In this document: positions 8,393 to 17,165 of the stretch, in pieces
How positions within the stretch are numbered: position 1 is the stretch's first letter
Layout: the number at the start of each line of letters is the position of its first letter
DNA from: Gammaproteobacteria bacterium
GTDB taxonomy: Bacteria; Pseudomonadota; Gammaproteobacteria; JAJRRL01
Assembly: GCA_024279495.1 (NCBI GenBank)
Contig: JAJRRL010000046.1
Span: 1 to 61,386, forward strand
Direction: 5' to 3'
DNA: 61,386 nt
Notes under the pieces: generated by a model
The model's input: the letters and a program-made list of their open reading frames with translations, nothing else
Database searches by the model: none
What the model was told of the DNA's origin: nothing
Program-made: the position numbers and the translations under genes

Positions 8393-10132
8393 CTATTTAG
8401 GTCTTAGCTCATGACCAGTATCATCACGATCTGGGCTTAACTCAGGAGCTCGCTGCCTTTGCGATCTCGGTAATAATTCGAGTCGATTTGCATAACTAAC
8501 GGGGTTCGCTAACTCGCTAAGAAATCGTACCCCTAAACACACTCCAAGCGCGATTAAACCCAAACCCACCAACAAAGCAGCTGCTGAAATCAAGCCAACG
8601 GCCAATGGTGTGATCACGGCCGAAGTAGCCGCTAAGGATAAGCCTACGGTAAATCCAACACAGGCCCCAGAAAAACAAGCAAACCCAAATAAGAGAGAAA
8701 GAGAAGAAGTAACCGTCAAAATATTTCGACGCCTCTTATAAGAAGGTAATCCATAAGCCTTACACTTCAAAGACGGATGAGGCTCATGCCAATAAAGGCC
8801 TTGCATCTTTGTTGGAAAATGGTCTATCGGATCTTTTTTGAGCTGATGAAAAACGTCTACTACCCACTTCGGGGTATTATTCACTTGCGTGGGCGTTGCA
8901 CCAAAAAAGAAACAACCGTCATAAAGCTCATAATCAATCAACTTGTCGTGTTCTTTCTTAGCTGCTTCTATTAATCTATCTACATCTTCATAACCGCGAC
9001 TCCAAGAATCAAAGTGAAAAGAAATGGTATTGCTAGCATCATAATACTTGGCGTATCTATGATACGAGCACTCCTCAATTATCAGTTTGGCTTTCTTAGA
9101 TTCACCCAAGGGATCAACAAGTAAATGATAGTAAGCCGCCCTTGGCTTTAAAGCTTTGGTCATCGTCTCCACCACAATAACCGCATGACCTGGTTCATTG
9201 GTCCAAACAGCCGTACTTACAAAATACTCATCAGGCTCCTCTGGAGATGAATTACATTTCGAAAACCTATATAGATGTCCATCGACTCTTCTAGCAAGCT
9301 CACTTTCTATACGTGAATAAGTTTCATTGTTACCCTGATTAACCTCTTCATATACTTTAGGAGCAGCTTCACTACATCTGAGCTCCCTACGTAACACCTT
9401 AAACCCTGGAGGTGGGTTTACGGTAGGATCTAGTACGTCTTCATCTGTCTTAGGTAAGTGCCCTTGCAAAAAAGAGAGCTGGTGAGACACGATATTTGAG
9501 CCAAGCTGTCGTGTAGGTTCCAGCGATTCTTCAGGTTTTATTTTTTGCCACACTAACCCATAATGTGTGCCTTGTACATTCTCGGCATTTGCTTCGCTCA
9601 ACAAAGAAAGATGGTGACTTCGCTGCTCAGCTGATGGCCCTGCTTTAAGGTGGCTCAAAATCTCAGCCACGCCTTTATGATCCAAACCTATAGCAGACTC
9701 TCCTCTAGCATGAGCACACACATGCGCATGCACTCCACCCAGGGAATGACCAATATGAGTCGCACGAGCAATGGTTGTGACATCGGTATCTAACTGGGAT
9801 AAACAGTGATTCGAAAAGGATAAAGCGACTTGAGAGTCCCTGGGTAACTCGCCTCTGCCTGCCTGAAAATCACTGAAGAGGTTATGTCTATCGCCTAAAA
9901 GCTCCCCTCTGTGGGCTATGACTACTTCTTTTTCACCTGGGCCAACATCCCTAGTAAAACACAGACCTCGGTATCCAAGCTTATGATTGTTAGGGAATTC
10001 TGTATCAAAGGTTTGTGCATTAGAGTCGCATACCCATTGCCACCCGAGGGCTTTAAGCTCCAAAAAAGTGCTGTCTTTCCTTTCGCTATAAGCGATTCTA
10101 GAAAATAGCAATGACTCATACGCCGTTGGCAT
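8393..10132 (-). CDS. Lipase-like protein with papain-like domain lacking the Cys, and C-terminal TM hairpin
   Basis: A 579-residue protein, first gene of the cluster and a full-length paralogue of 5596-7131. The N-terminal lipase motifs are intact: GHSLGG Ser130, Asp151 in GLDHKG, His217 in SHQLSF. The second domain keeps GHAVIVVET (His316), but the position aligned with the NCCSW cysteines reads NTPKW (Thr420-Pro421), so that putative active site should be dead. Instead of the CaaX tail it ends with a long hydrophobic hairpin (about 470-540) and a polar tail. The start ATG has GAGAGG upstream. An AT-rich TATAAAAT lies upstream on the minus strand (about 10166-10173), but no well-spaced -35 was found. 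Confidence 0.65.
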   Translation of the reverse strand: MPTAYESLLFSRIAYSERKDSTFLELKALGWQWVCDSNAQTFDTEFPNNHKLGYRGLCFTRDVGPGEKEVVIAHRGELLGDRHNLFSDFQAGRGELPRDSQVALSFSNHCLSQLDTDVTTIARATHIGHSLGGVHAHVCAHARGESAIGLDHKGVAEILSHLKAGPSAEQRSHHLSLLSEANAENVQGTHYGLVWQKIKPEESLEPTRQLGSNIVSHQLSFLQGHLPKTDEDVLDPTVNPPPGFKVLRRELRCSEAAPKVYEEVNQGNNETYSRIESELARRVDGHLYRFSKCNSSPEEPDEYFVSTAVWTNEPGHAVIVVETMTKALKPRAAYYHLLVDPLGESKKAKLIIEECSYHRYAKYYDASNTISFHFDSWSRGYEDVDRLIEAAKKEHDKLIDYELYDGCFFFGATPTQVNNTPKWVVDVFHQLKKDPIDHFPTKMQGLYWHEPHPSLKCKAYGLPSYKRRRNILTVTSSLSLLFGFACFSGACVGFTVGLSLAATSAVITPLAVGLISAAALLVGLGLIALGVCLGVRFLSELANPVSYANRLELLPRSQRQRAPELSPDRDDTGHELRPK

Positions 10133-10339
10133 AGCCCTCTCCCTGTGCTGACACTATCAGAATTTTATACAGAGGAGTGTATCATCAATACCCATATATT
10201 CCAAAACCTGCTCGCTCAGTAGACGATACACGCAGAGCCCCAGATTTTGTTTCAACTTCGGTAAAACAAAAACCTTTACCTTTACCTTTATAAAGATAGA
10301 CCCTGCCTTCGCAGAATGACTCTCACAAAAAATAAGAGC

Positions 10340-10393
10340 GGTAAAATACTACGCTTATTTCCCTTGGGAATTAACTTCTTCAACAAAGCGATC
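10340..10393 (-). repeat. Intact kinase 3' end, right copy of the direct repeat
   Basis: Partner of the remnant at 5540-5589. It includes the last codons of the hybrid kinase (RFVEEVNSQGK-stop) and about 15 bases of 3' flank (TAAAATACT is shared). Both copies are in the same orientation, 4.8 kb apart. The remaining gap 10133-10339 has a triple ACCTTT run and an 8-bp inverted repeat (TTTTGTTT/AAACAAAA) near 10241-10270, but no gene. Confidence 0.7.
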
Positions 10394-12706
10394 AATCTCG
10401 ATCAACAAAGCCTGATACCTCGTCTCTAGCGTTTCCGCATCTTGCGGCTCTTCTTTAACCGCCGTATGAAACGATTCTAAACCATGCATTAAAGCCGGCG
10501 CTTTGATGTAACACACACCACCTTTCATGTAATGCATGATATCTCTAAGCTTCTGAGTGCTCCTTTCTTTAAACGCATTCACTAACTCATCTTTGTGATC
10601 TTGCAAATCATCCGCGCAGGTTTTAATAACAGATCTAGCTGTTTCTTCGCTGCCTAAAGCTGCAATGGATTCTTTTAAATCTAAAACAAGCAACTCATCA
10701 ACCGGTTTATCAGAAGAGACCAGATAGGTCATTAGCATTCTTTCAATATCTTCTAATTTAGCAGGTTTATTTAACAGATCTTGCATGCCCGCATCCAAGC
10801 ACACCCCGCGTTTATCCACATGACCCGTTAAAGCAACGATGGGTACTTTTCGTCTTTTAGGATGATCCAGCTGACGAATAGCAACTGCTGCATCAAGACC
10901 TGTCATATCAGGCAAACCAATATCCATTAACACTAACTTGTAATCGTTTTGTGTGACAAAATCGATCGCTTCCTGCCCTGTCTTCGCATGATCTGCCTGA
11001 TACCCCAATCGGCTCAACATGCCTTGAACGACCATGGCTGCAGAAACATTATCTTCTGTGATGAGTATTCTAGCACCTCCAGATGATGGAGCAATCACGG
11101 GTGGATTCATTGCTTTTTCATTAGGCTGGATAGGTTTTAGCAAAGCGAGCTCCAAGCTATCGTCATTAACATCCTGATCAGAAACATCAAACAAAAAATT
11201 AAGAATAAAGGTAGAACCCTTACCCTCTTTGCTTTCTACACGAATCTCACCATCCATGGCTTCTACATAACGCTTCACCGCATAAAGCCCTAAACCACTG
11301 CCTTTATAGACGCCGCGATACGATGACGTTAAGCGAGAAAAGTTATCAAAAATTTCTCCAAACTTATCTTCTGGAATACCAATACCTGTGTCAGACACAC
11401 GGATTTCTATTTGAGCTTTTTTATCAGACTCATGGGGTGATTTGTCAACACAAGAAGCGGACACTGTGACAGAGCCTTCTTTAGTAAACTTCAATGCGTT
11501 ACTAATTAAGTTAAGTAAAATGCGATCTAGCAAGCGTTTCAAACCAAATACAGCAGGTATAGTGTCAGCAATCTGTATGCTTAACTCCAGTTGCTTATCA
11601 GACGCTGTTGCTTGCAACAAATTTACCTTCCGCTGAATCACAAACGACACATTAAAATGCTCAGGTTCAGCATCCACCTGACCAGAATCCAAACGAACAG
11701 TTTCTAAAATATCATTGAACATTTCTAACAAGATGTCCGCCGACTCTTTTGCGATAGACACATTTTGTTTTGCTTTTTTCACAAAATCATCCAAACATTC
11801 CAGAACTTCTGGCTGATCACCCAATGCCTTTTGAATATCTTGCTCTAAATACGATAACTCTTGCAGCATACCGATCACACCCGTCATTGGCGTTCTAAGG
11901 TCATGGGACATATTAGCGATGAATTCAGACTTTACTTCACTGGATTTTTCAGCAGTTTTCAATCGAATAAGCTCTCTATCTCTCTTCTTTTCTTCTGTAA
12001 CATCAACAGAAATACCAACTAATCCTATTACTTCATTTTCTTTATCTTTTATTGGCACTTTTCTAGAGATGTAATGTTTCTTTTTGCCATCTAGATCAAA
12101 GGCAAACTCTTCAACTGTCTCAGGCTCATCTAAATCCATTATTTTATGATCTATTTCATCTGTTATTTGAGCTTGCTTTCTCTTTTCTTCTTCAGATTGA
12201 TCACCCCACAACAAATCATAGGCTGTCTTACCCACTATATCATGCCTAGATGAAAGCCCCGCATCTTTTGCTTGCTCATCATTGCAACCTTGCAAAACAC
12301 AGTTTCTATTTTTCCAGTACACATGACCAGGCATCAAAGCAACAATATCCTCAAGCACCTGAACTGCAGAACCTTTGCCCTCAAACCCATCACATGATAT
12401 TCCAAGTATCCCCACAATAGAATTATCACTCGAAATAATTGGGATTTTCTGAATTAAAATTCCACTTTCTTCAAAAACAAAAGTCTTCCTTGAAGAGATT
12501 ACCTTCCTATCAGATTCCTTGATACTCTCCAAGGAATCACTCCATGGCATATCCTTATCGCTTTTCCCTACCACCTCCTCAGTAGAGGAAAAACCAAATT
12601 GACTAGCAAATGCTACATTACCCCACAAGTAAGTACCATCGCAATCCTTCCAAAATACAAATCCCGGCAACCATGATAAAAACTCCTTAACCCACGGTTC
12701 TCTCAT
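10355..12706 (-). CDS. Soluble hybrid sensor histidine kinase (PAS-PAS-HisKA-HATPase-REC-HPt)
   Basis: A 783-residue tripartite hybrid kinase with no membrane segment, so it probably senses a cytoplasmic signal through two PAS domains (about 10-105 and 120-240). The H-box is MSHDLRTPMTG (His268), the N-box NLISNALKF, G1 DTGIGIP and G2 GSGLGLY. The receiver phospho-acceptor is Asp595 in LVLMDIGLPD, with the usual Thr/Lys later. The C-terminal HPt has His725 in MHYMKGGVCY, resembling the BarA/LetS/ArcB type. The start is ATG 12706 with AAAGGG upstream; a TTG at 12751 would extend it by 15 residues without a better site. The stand-alone HPt at 28943 is a close relative of its HPt domain. The output regulator is not in this window. 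Confidence 0.88.
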   Translation of the reverse strand: MREPWVKEFLSWLPGFVFWKDCDGTYLWGNVAFASQFGFSSTEEVVGKSDKDMPWSDSLESIKESDRKVISSRKTFVFEESGILIQKIPIISSDNSIVGILGISCDGFEGKGSAVQVLEDIVALMPGHVYWKNRNCVLQGCNDEQAKDAGLSSRHDIVGKTAYDLLWGDQSEEEKRKQAQITDEIDHKIMDLDEPETVEEFAFDLDGKKKHYISRKVPIKDKENEVIGLVGISVDVTEEKKRDRELIRLKTAEKSSEVKSEFIANMSHDLRTPMTGVIGMLQELSYLEQDIQKALGDQPEVLECLDDFVKKAKQNVSIAKESADILLEMFNDILETVRLDSGQVDAEPEHFNVSFVIQRKVNLLQATASDKQLELSIQIADTIPAVFGLKRLLDRILLNLISNALKFTKEGSVTVSASCVDKSPHESDKKAQIEIRVSDTGIGIPEDKFGEIFDNFSRLTSSYRGVYKGSGLGLYAVKRYVEAMDGEIRVESKEGKGSTFILNFLFDVSDQDVNDDSLELALLKPIQPNEKAMNPPVIAPSSGGARILITEDNVSAAMVVQGMLSRLGYQADHAKTGQEAIDFVTQNDYKLVLMDIGLPDMTGLDAAVAIRQLDHPKRRKVPIVALTGHVDKRGVCLDAGMQDLLNKPAKLEDIERMLMTYLVSSDKPVDELLVLDLKESIAALGSEETARSVIKTCADDLQDHKDELVNAFKERSTQKLRDIMHYMKGGVCYIKAPALMHGLESFHTAVKEEPQDAETLETRYQALLIEIDRFVEEVNSQGK

Positions 12707-12955
12707 TTCACACCCTTTACTCAATAGAGAGTCACCAAAAGAACGCGACAACTTCCAATTATAGCCTTAACTTAACCTTTTTCTCCAGGATTTCAGACAC
12801 ATTGTAGGGCCTTCCTTTTAAAGCTCCTTTTATTTTCCTCAAAAAAAAGAACAACAGCTATTACTAGTGTTTAAAATACTTACACTTTTGTACTATATTC
12901 TAAACTAGGTGAGCCTAACGCCCCTAGATCCTGCAAACACACAAGGAAGTATCGA

Positions 12956-13225
12956 ATGCATGCACTTAAATTAATCGTTAATTTTATTTTTGCCGCGGGT
13001 CTTTTTATCAACGCGATGTTATTTATTCCTCAAGCAATTCGCATCTATAAAAAGAAACACTCTGGCGATTTATCTCTAACTACGTTTGTTGGATTTGTTT
13101 TAACTCAGTTCTCTGCTATTTTGTACGGTTACTTGAATAACGACTATATTTTGATGGGTGGATACATTCTAGCAATAATAACTTGCGGCATGGTAACGCT
13201 ACTAATCTTTAAATACAGAAAGTAA
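12956..13225 (+). CDS. SemiSWEET-type PQ-loop transporter
   Basis: An 89-residue membrane protein with three hydrophobic segments and the PQ-loop motif FIPQAIRIYK (Pro25-Gln26), followed by KKKHSGDLSL, typical of bacterial SemiSWEETs of the MtN3/saliva family. Such proteins dimerise to make a sugar-translocating pore. The length is right for the family. AAGGAAG lies six bases before the ATG. An AT-rich TACTATATT at 12891-12899 could be the -10. It ends three bases before the convergent dehydrogenase gene, so no operon partner indicates its substrate. Confidence 0.82.
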   Translation: MHALKLIVNFIFAAGLFINAMLFIPQAIRIYKKKHSGDLSLTTFVGFVLTQFSAILYGYLNNDYILMGGYILAIITCGMVTLLIFKYRK

Positions 13226-13228
13226 ATT

Positions 13229-14596
13229 CTAAAAAACCACCACAGTTTTCAAATTCATAAATTCACGGATGCCTGGAGCAGCCATTTCACGGCCGTAGCC
13301 GGAGAGTTTGATGCCGCCAAACGGTAGACGCGGATCGGACTTTGCACAGCCGTTGACGCTGACAGAACCTGCGTGGAGCCGGTCTTTTGCGATTATCTCA
13401 CCTTGCGCATCATCTGCAGTAAAAATACCTGCAGCTAGACCGTAAGGCGTGTCATTTGCCATCGCAATAGCTGTATCAAGATCAGCAACGCGCCAGACTG
13501 TTAATACTGGCCCAAAAATTTCTTCTTCCGCAGCTGGGCAACCTGCTGGAGGATTTAAAAGTATCGTTGCAGGATAATAGGTACCCGAGCCTTCAGGAAG
13601 CACTCCACCCATCATGCATTCAGCACCAGCAGCAATGGATTCACTCACCTGACGATGTACCGCTTGACGTAAATCATCACGCGCCATAGGCCCCATCGTA
13701 GTTGCTTCATCCATTGGGTCACCTGCCACATAACGCTCAGCAACCTTTCCTAGCTTTTCTACAAACGCATCGTAAACACTATCGACCACCAAAATACGTT
13801 TTGCTGCAATGCACACTTGACCTGCATTATCCAAGCGAGACGTAGCACATACTTCTGCTGCTTTTTCAATGTCTGCGTCATCACAAATAATGTAAGGATC
13901 GCTGCCGCCCAACTCAAGAACTACTTTTTTAAGTTGTTTTCCTGCTTCAGAAGCTACTGCTGCCCCTGCACGCTCACTACCAGTCAGTGTGATGCCCGCT
14001 ACTTTTGGATGTGCAATAATACTTGGAACCACATCAATGTCAGCTACCAAACTTTTAAACAGACCTTCAGGAAAGCCCGCTTCTAAGAAAAGATTTTCAA
14101 TAGCAAGACCCGCCCCCATGGAATTAGGAGCATGCTTTAAAAGACCCGCATTACCAGCCATAATAGTCGGCACAGCAAAGCGCATCACCTGCCAAATCGG
14201 ATAATTCCACGGCATAATGGCAAACACAATACCCAAGGGTTGATAACAGGTATAAGATCGTTTTTTATCTGTTTCGATGATTTCAGGTTGCAGGTGTGTT
14301 TCTGCTGTTTCAATGTAGTAGTCACACAACCAAGCGCATTTTTCTACTTCAGATATGGCTTGGCGAATGGGTTTCCCCATTTCTTGTGTGATAATCATCG
14401 CCAATTCTTTGCGTTTTTCTCGAAGCAATTCTGCCAAACGAGCAAAGCAAGCATGACGCTCGACAAACATCGTGTTCGCCCATTGTGCTTGGCATTGACT
14501 CATGTGATCGACAATGCTAATGACCTCATCATGACTCATTAAGTCATAACTCTTTAAAAGCTCTCCTGTCGCAGGATTAATAACCTCGATAGGCAT
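13229..14596 (-). CDS. sad: NAD(P)-dependent succinate-semialdehyde dehydrogenase (Sad/YneI type)
   Basis: A 455-residue aldehyde dehydrogenase superfamily member. It has the catalytic Cys262 in GQVCIAAKR and the general base Glu228 in LELGGSDP. PWNYPIWQVMR, HAPNSMG and the EEIFGPV region resemble E. coli Sad (462 aa) throughout. It oxidises succinate semialdehyde to succinate, feeding the TCA cycle. AAAGGAG precedes the ATG. It lies 14 bases downstream of the acetolactate synthase-like gene on the same strand, so both may be one transcript. The substrate is inferred from family resemblance; other semialdehydes are possible. Confidence 0.85.
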   Translation of the reverse strand: MPIEVINPATGELLKSYDLMSHDEVISIVDHMSQCQAQWANTMFVERHACFARLAELLREKRKELAMIITQEMGKPIRQAISEVEKCAWLCDYYIETAETHLQPEIIETDKKRSYTCYQPLGIVFAIMPWNYPIWQVMRFAVPTIMAGNAGLLKHAPNSMGAGLAIENLFLEAGFPEGLFKSLVADIDVVPSIIAHPKVAGITLTGSERAGAAVASEAGKQLKKVVLELGGSDPYIICDDADIEKAAEVCATSRLDNAGQVCIAAKRILVVDSVYDAFVEKLGKVAERYVAGDPMDEATTMGPMARDDLRQAVHRQVSESIAAGAECMMGGVLPEGSGTYYPATILLNPPAGCPAAEEEIFGPVLTVWRVADLDTAIAMANDTPYGLAAGIFTADDAQGEIIAKDRLHAGSVSVNGCAKSDPRLPFGGIKLSGYGREMAAPGIREFMNLKTVVVF

Positions 14597-14610
14597 GCCA
14601 CTCTCCTTTG

Positions 14611-16248
14611 TTACATGATATTACGTAAATGCTCAACCAATTTCATGTTTTCGTCATAATCCACAGGGACTACAATCACGCTTGGCTTATCCGTTTGTGC
14701 CAACGCTTCTTCTAACACAGATTTAAACTGACTTGACGAATCGATATGATAGCCATGACAACCATAAGCTTCCGCCAATTTAGCTAAATCTGGGTTATCC
14801 AATTTTACATGGGAGCAATCACCATAGTGCAACTGCTGTTTCCATTTGATTAAACCATAATAATCGTCTTGCCAAACGATCACAACAAATGGAACACCCA
14901 GCTCTACACCTGTAGGCAATGCTTGAATACCCATCATGAAACCGCCATCACCACACACAGCAACAACTTGCTTTTTGGGGTACAGACGTTTTGCTTCTAA
15001 AGCACCTGGCATGCTTCCTGACATGGAGCAAAAACCATTACTAATAAAGACTGTTTTAGGCAAACGAGCTCCGTATTGACGGGCCACCCACATTTTATGC
15101 GCACCCACATCACTCACCAAAATACCATCGTCATCCAAGGTGTCTCGAATGTCGTGTAAAATACGTTTTGGCTTCATAGGAAAACCATCATCGTCTTTAT
15201 CTAGATTTAAATCGTGCTGAATTTTATTCTGCACCTTTTCAAAATAAGGTGAGCTTTTTTTACATTCATCAGACAGCATGCTATTCAACTGTTGAAATAG
15301 CGTATGAATTTCACCGACCAGCGATAAATCCGGCAAATAATCTTTGTCAATTTCGGCTGGCTCAACATCCACATGAATAATGGTTTTCTCGTTGCCAATA
15401 TTCCAACGCTCAGGCAAATACTCCACCATGTGATAACCAACGCAAATCACACAATCTGATTCTTGAAAAGCTTCAATCACCAAATCATTAAAACCCAGTC
15501 CAACACAATGCAATGATCGCTCATAGGCATGATGTATCGCACCTTTACCCATAAAGGTATACGCTGCGTAATAATTTGTTTTGCTTAAAAAGTCTGTTAC
15601 CTCTTTAAAACAAGCCTCATTAACTGCTCCGTCACCCAATAAAACGATGGGTTTTTTAGCTTGTGACAACGCATCGCATACGCGTTTAATTTGATGCTTG
15701 GTGGTACCTACTTGTAAACGATTTGGCACTGTACGGAATGGTTGAGCATCTGTCATTTGTTTGGCGATATCTTCAGGTAACTCAATTAAAACCGCACCTG
15801 GCCTACCTGATTGCGCAATTTCAAACGCTTTTGCTATCACCTCAGGAATCACGGAAGCATCTAAAATGGTAGTAGACCATTTCGTTACAGAACGATACAT
15901 GCTCACTGAATCCATATTCTGATGTGACTCTTTATGAAGTCGTGATGTCTCGGCCTGACCAATAATCGCAACCAATGGTGCATGATCCATGTTGGCTTGA
16001 GCAACACCCGTTAAAAGGTTAGTTGCACCCGGACCCAACGTTCCCATACACACGCCACATCGACCCGTTAACTGGCCATGAGTCACAGCCATAAAGGCAG
16101 CTGTCTGTTCGTGTCGAGTAGAAATGAAATCGATAGACGACGATTTAAACGACATTAGTAGATCTGCATTTTCTTCTCCAGGCACTCCTGCAATGGTAGT
16201 AACCCCTTGGACTTCCAAACATTTTAAAAATAAATCTGATGCTTTCAT
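14611..16248 (-). CDS. Acetolactate synthase-like ThDP enzyme (catabolic AlsS type)
   Basis: A 545-residue thiamine-diphosphate enzyme. The N-terminal PYR domain has GVPGEEN with the conserved Glu and RHEQTAAFMA. The C-terminal PP domain has GDGGFMMG followed by VWQDDYYG, where the Asp in the second motif matches the catabolic acetolactate synthase pattern rather than the biosynthetic Asn. There is no adjacent small regulatory subunit, which also favours the catabolic type (pyruvate to acetolactate). The start is ATG 16248 with GAGGG just upstream; the open frame continues 46 codons further but overlaps folD with no sensible site. No acetolactate decarboxylase is nearby, so the pathway endpoint is unknown. 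Confidence 0.8.
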   Translation of the reverse strand: MKASDLFLKCLEVQGVTTIAGVPGEENADLLMSFKSSSIDFISTRHEQTAAFMAVTHGQLTGRCGVCMGTLGPGATNLLTGVAQANMDHAPLVAIIGQAETSRLHKESHQNMDSVSMYRSVTKWSTTILDASVIPEVIAKAFEIAQSGRPGAVLIELPEDIAKQMTDAQPFRTVPNRLQVGTTKHQIKRVCDALSQAKKPIVLLGDGAVNEACFKEVTDFLSKTNYYAAYTFMGKGAIHHAYERSLHCVGLGFNDLVIEAFQESDCVICVGYHMVEYLPERWNIGNEKTIIHVDVEPAEIDKDYLPDLSLVGEIHTLFQQLNSMLSDECKKSSPYFEKVQNKIQHDLNLDKDDDGFPMKPKRILHDIRDTLDDDGILVSDVGAHKMWVARQYGARLPKTVFISNGFCSMSGSMPGALEAKRLYPKKQVVAVCGDGGFMMGIQALPTGVELGVPFVVIVWQDDYYGLIKWKQQLHYGDCSHVKLDNPDLAKLAEAYGCHGYHIDSSSQFKSVLEEALAQTDKPSVIVVPVDYDENMKLVEHLRNIM

Positions 16249-16289
16249 GACTACCCTCAGCTGATATGTAGAGCCAACTATTAGTATAG

Positions 16290-17147
16290 TTAAACTGTGT
16301 CCAAAATGCGCGCACAGTGGCAAGTGTTCTGCATGAGCGTGATGACGGTCATAGGACCAACGCCTCCTGGTACAGGCGTTAACCAAGAGGCTCTCTTGGA
16401 AACAACCTCTACGTCTAAATCACCGCATAAAGAACCAGAGTCATCGAGATTCATGCCTACATCGATCACGATAGCGCCCAGTTTAACCCAGCTTGCGTCA
16501 ATCACACCCCGTTTACCCACAGCGCTCACCAGTACATCAGCTGTTGTGACCAGCTCTTTTAAGTTCTGCGTATAGCGATGCGCAATGCTTGGCGTTGCAT
16601 CCGCTAACAGACACTCCAAAGCCAAAGGCCGGCCCACTAAGCTAGACGCGCCCACAAGAACCACATGCTTACCAGATATGTCTAAGTCATGATGCTTTAA
16701 CAGCTGCATGATGCCCCAAGGTGTACAAGAACGAATACTTGGCGATCCAGACAACAAGCAACCCTGATTGTATGGGTGCAAACCATCAACGTCTTTATCG
16801 GGATGAATCCGCGCAAGCAATGGAAACACAGGACGACGATCTGGCAGAGGACACTGCAACAAAATACCATTGACCCTCTCATCGGCATTCAACTCATCGA
16901 TCAAGGCCATTAAAGTAGCTTCTGGTGTATCGGGTGGAAAACGATAACATCGTGAATCAATCCCTATGCGTTCACACGCAGCCACTTTATGCGAGACATA
17001 ACGAACTGACGCTGGATCATCTCCAACCAAAATCACAGACAAAGCCGGTACATGACCTCCTGCTGCAATATGCTCACCAACTGCCTGCTTTAACGTTGCT
17101 TCTATGGAGGCGCTAAGCTTCTTGCCGTCGAGTTTTTGTGCTGTCAT
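16290..17147 (-). CDS. folD: Bifunctional methylenetetrahydrofolate dehydrogenase/cyclohydrolase
   Basis: A 285-residue FolD that interconverts 5,10-methylene-THF, methenyl-THF and 10-formyl-THF in the cytosol. The catalytic Lys sits in SVRYVSHK. The family signatures GILLQCPLP, DKDVDGLHPYNQG and TPVPGGVGPMT are all present. The NADP site reads GASSLVGRPLA, where most family members have GRSxxVGxP. GGGGGTGAGG precedes the ATG. It is flanked by mltD upstream and the acetolactate synthase-like gene 41 bases downstream on the same strand. Confidence 0.93.
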   Translation of the reverse strand: MTAQKLDGKKLSASIEATLKQAVGEHIAAGGHVPALSVILVGDDPASVRYVSHKVAACERIGIDSRCYRFPPDTPEATLMALIDELNADERVNGILLQCPLPDRRPVFPLLARIHPDKDVDGLHPYNQGCLLSGSPSIRSCTPWGIMQLLKHHDLDISGKHVVLVGASSLVGRPLALECLLADATPSIAHRYTQNLKELVTTADVLVSAVGKRGVIDASWVKLGAIVIDVGMNLDDSGSLCGDLDVEVVSKRASWLTPVPGGVGPMTVITLMQNTCHCARILDTV

Positions 17148-17165
17148 GCCTCACCCCCTATGATA

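Noticed and set aside
10241-10270. Inverted repeat TTTTGTTT/AAACAAAA after the kinase gene as a terminator
   Set aside because: On the minus strand the stem is AT-only and is followed by TCTGGGG rather than a T-run; it is too weak to call.
14611-16248. Apparent loss of the ThDP-motif Asn in the acetolactate synthase-like enzyme (QDD instead of NDN)
   Set aside because: Catabolic acetolactate synthases use Asp as metal ligand at this position, so the motif is normal for that subtype.
16249-16386. N-terminal 46-residue extension of the acetolactate synthase-like protein
   Set aside because: It overlaps the folD 3' end in another frame and lacks a ribosome-binding site, whereas ATG 16248 has GAGGG and begins the conserved domain.
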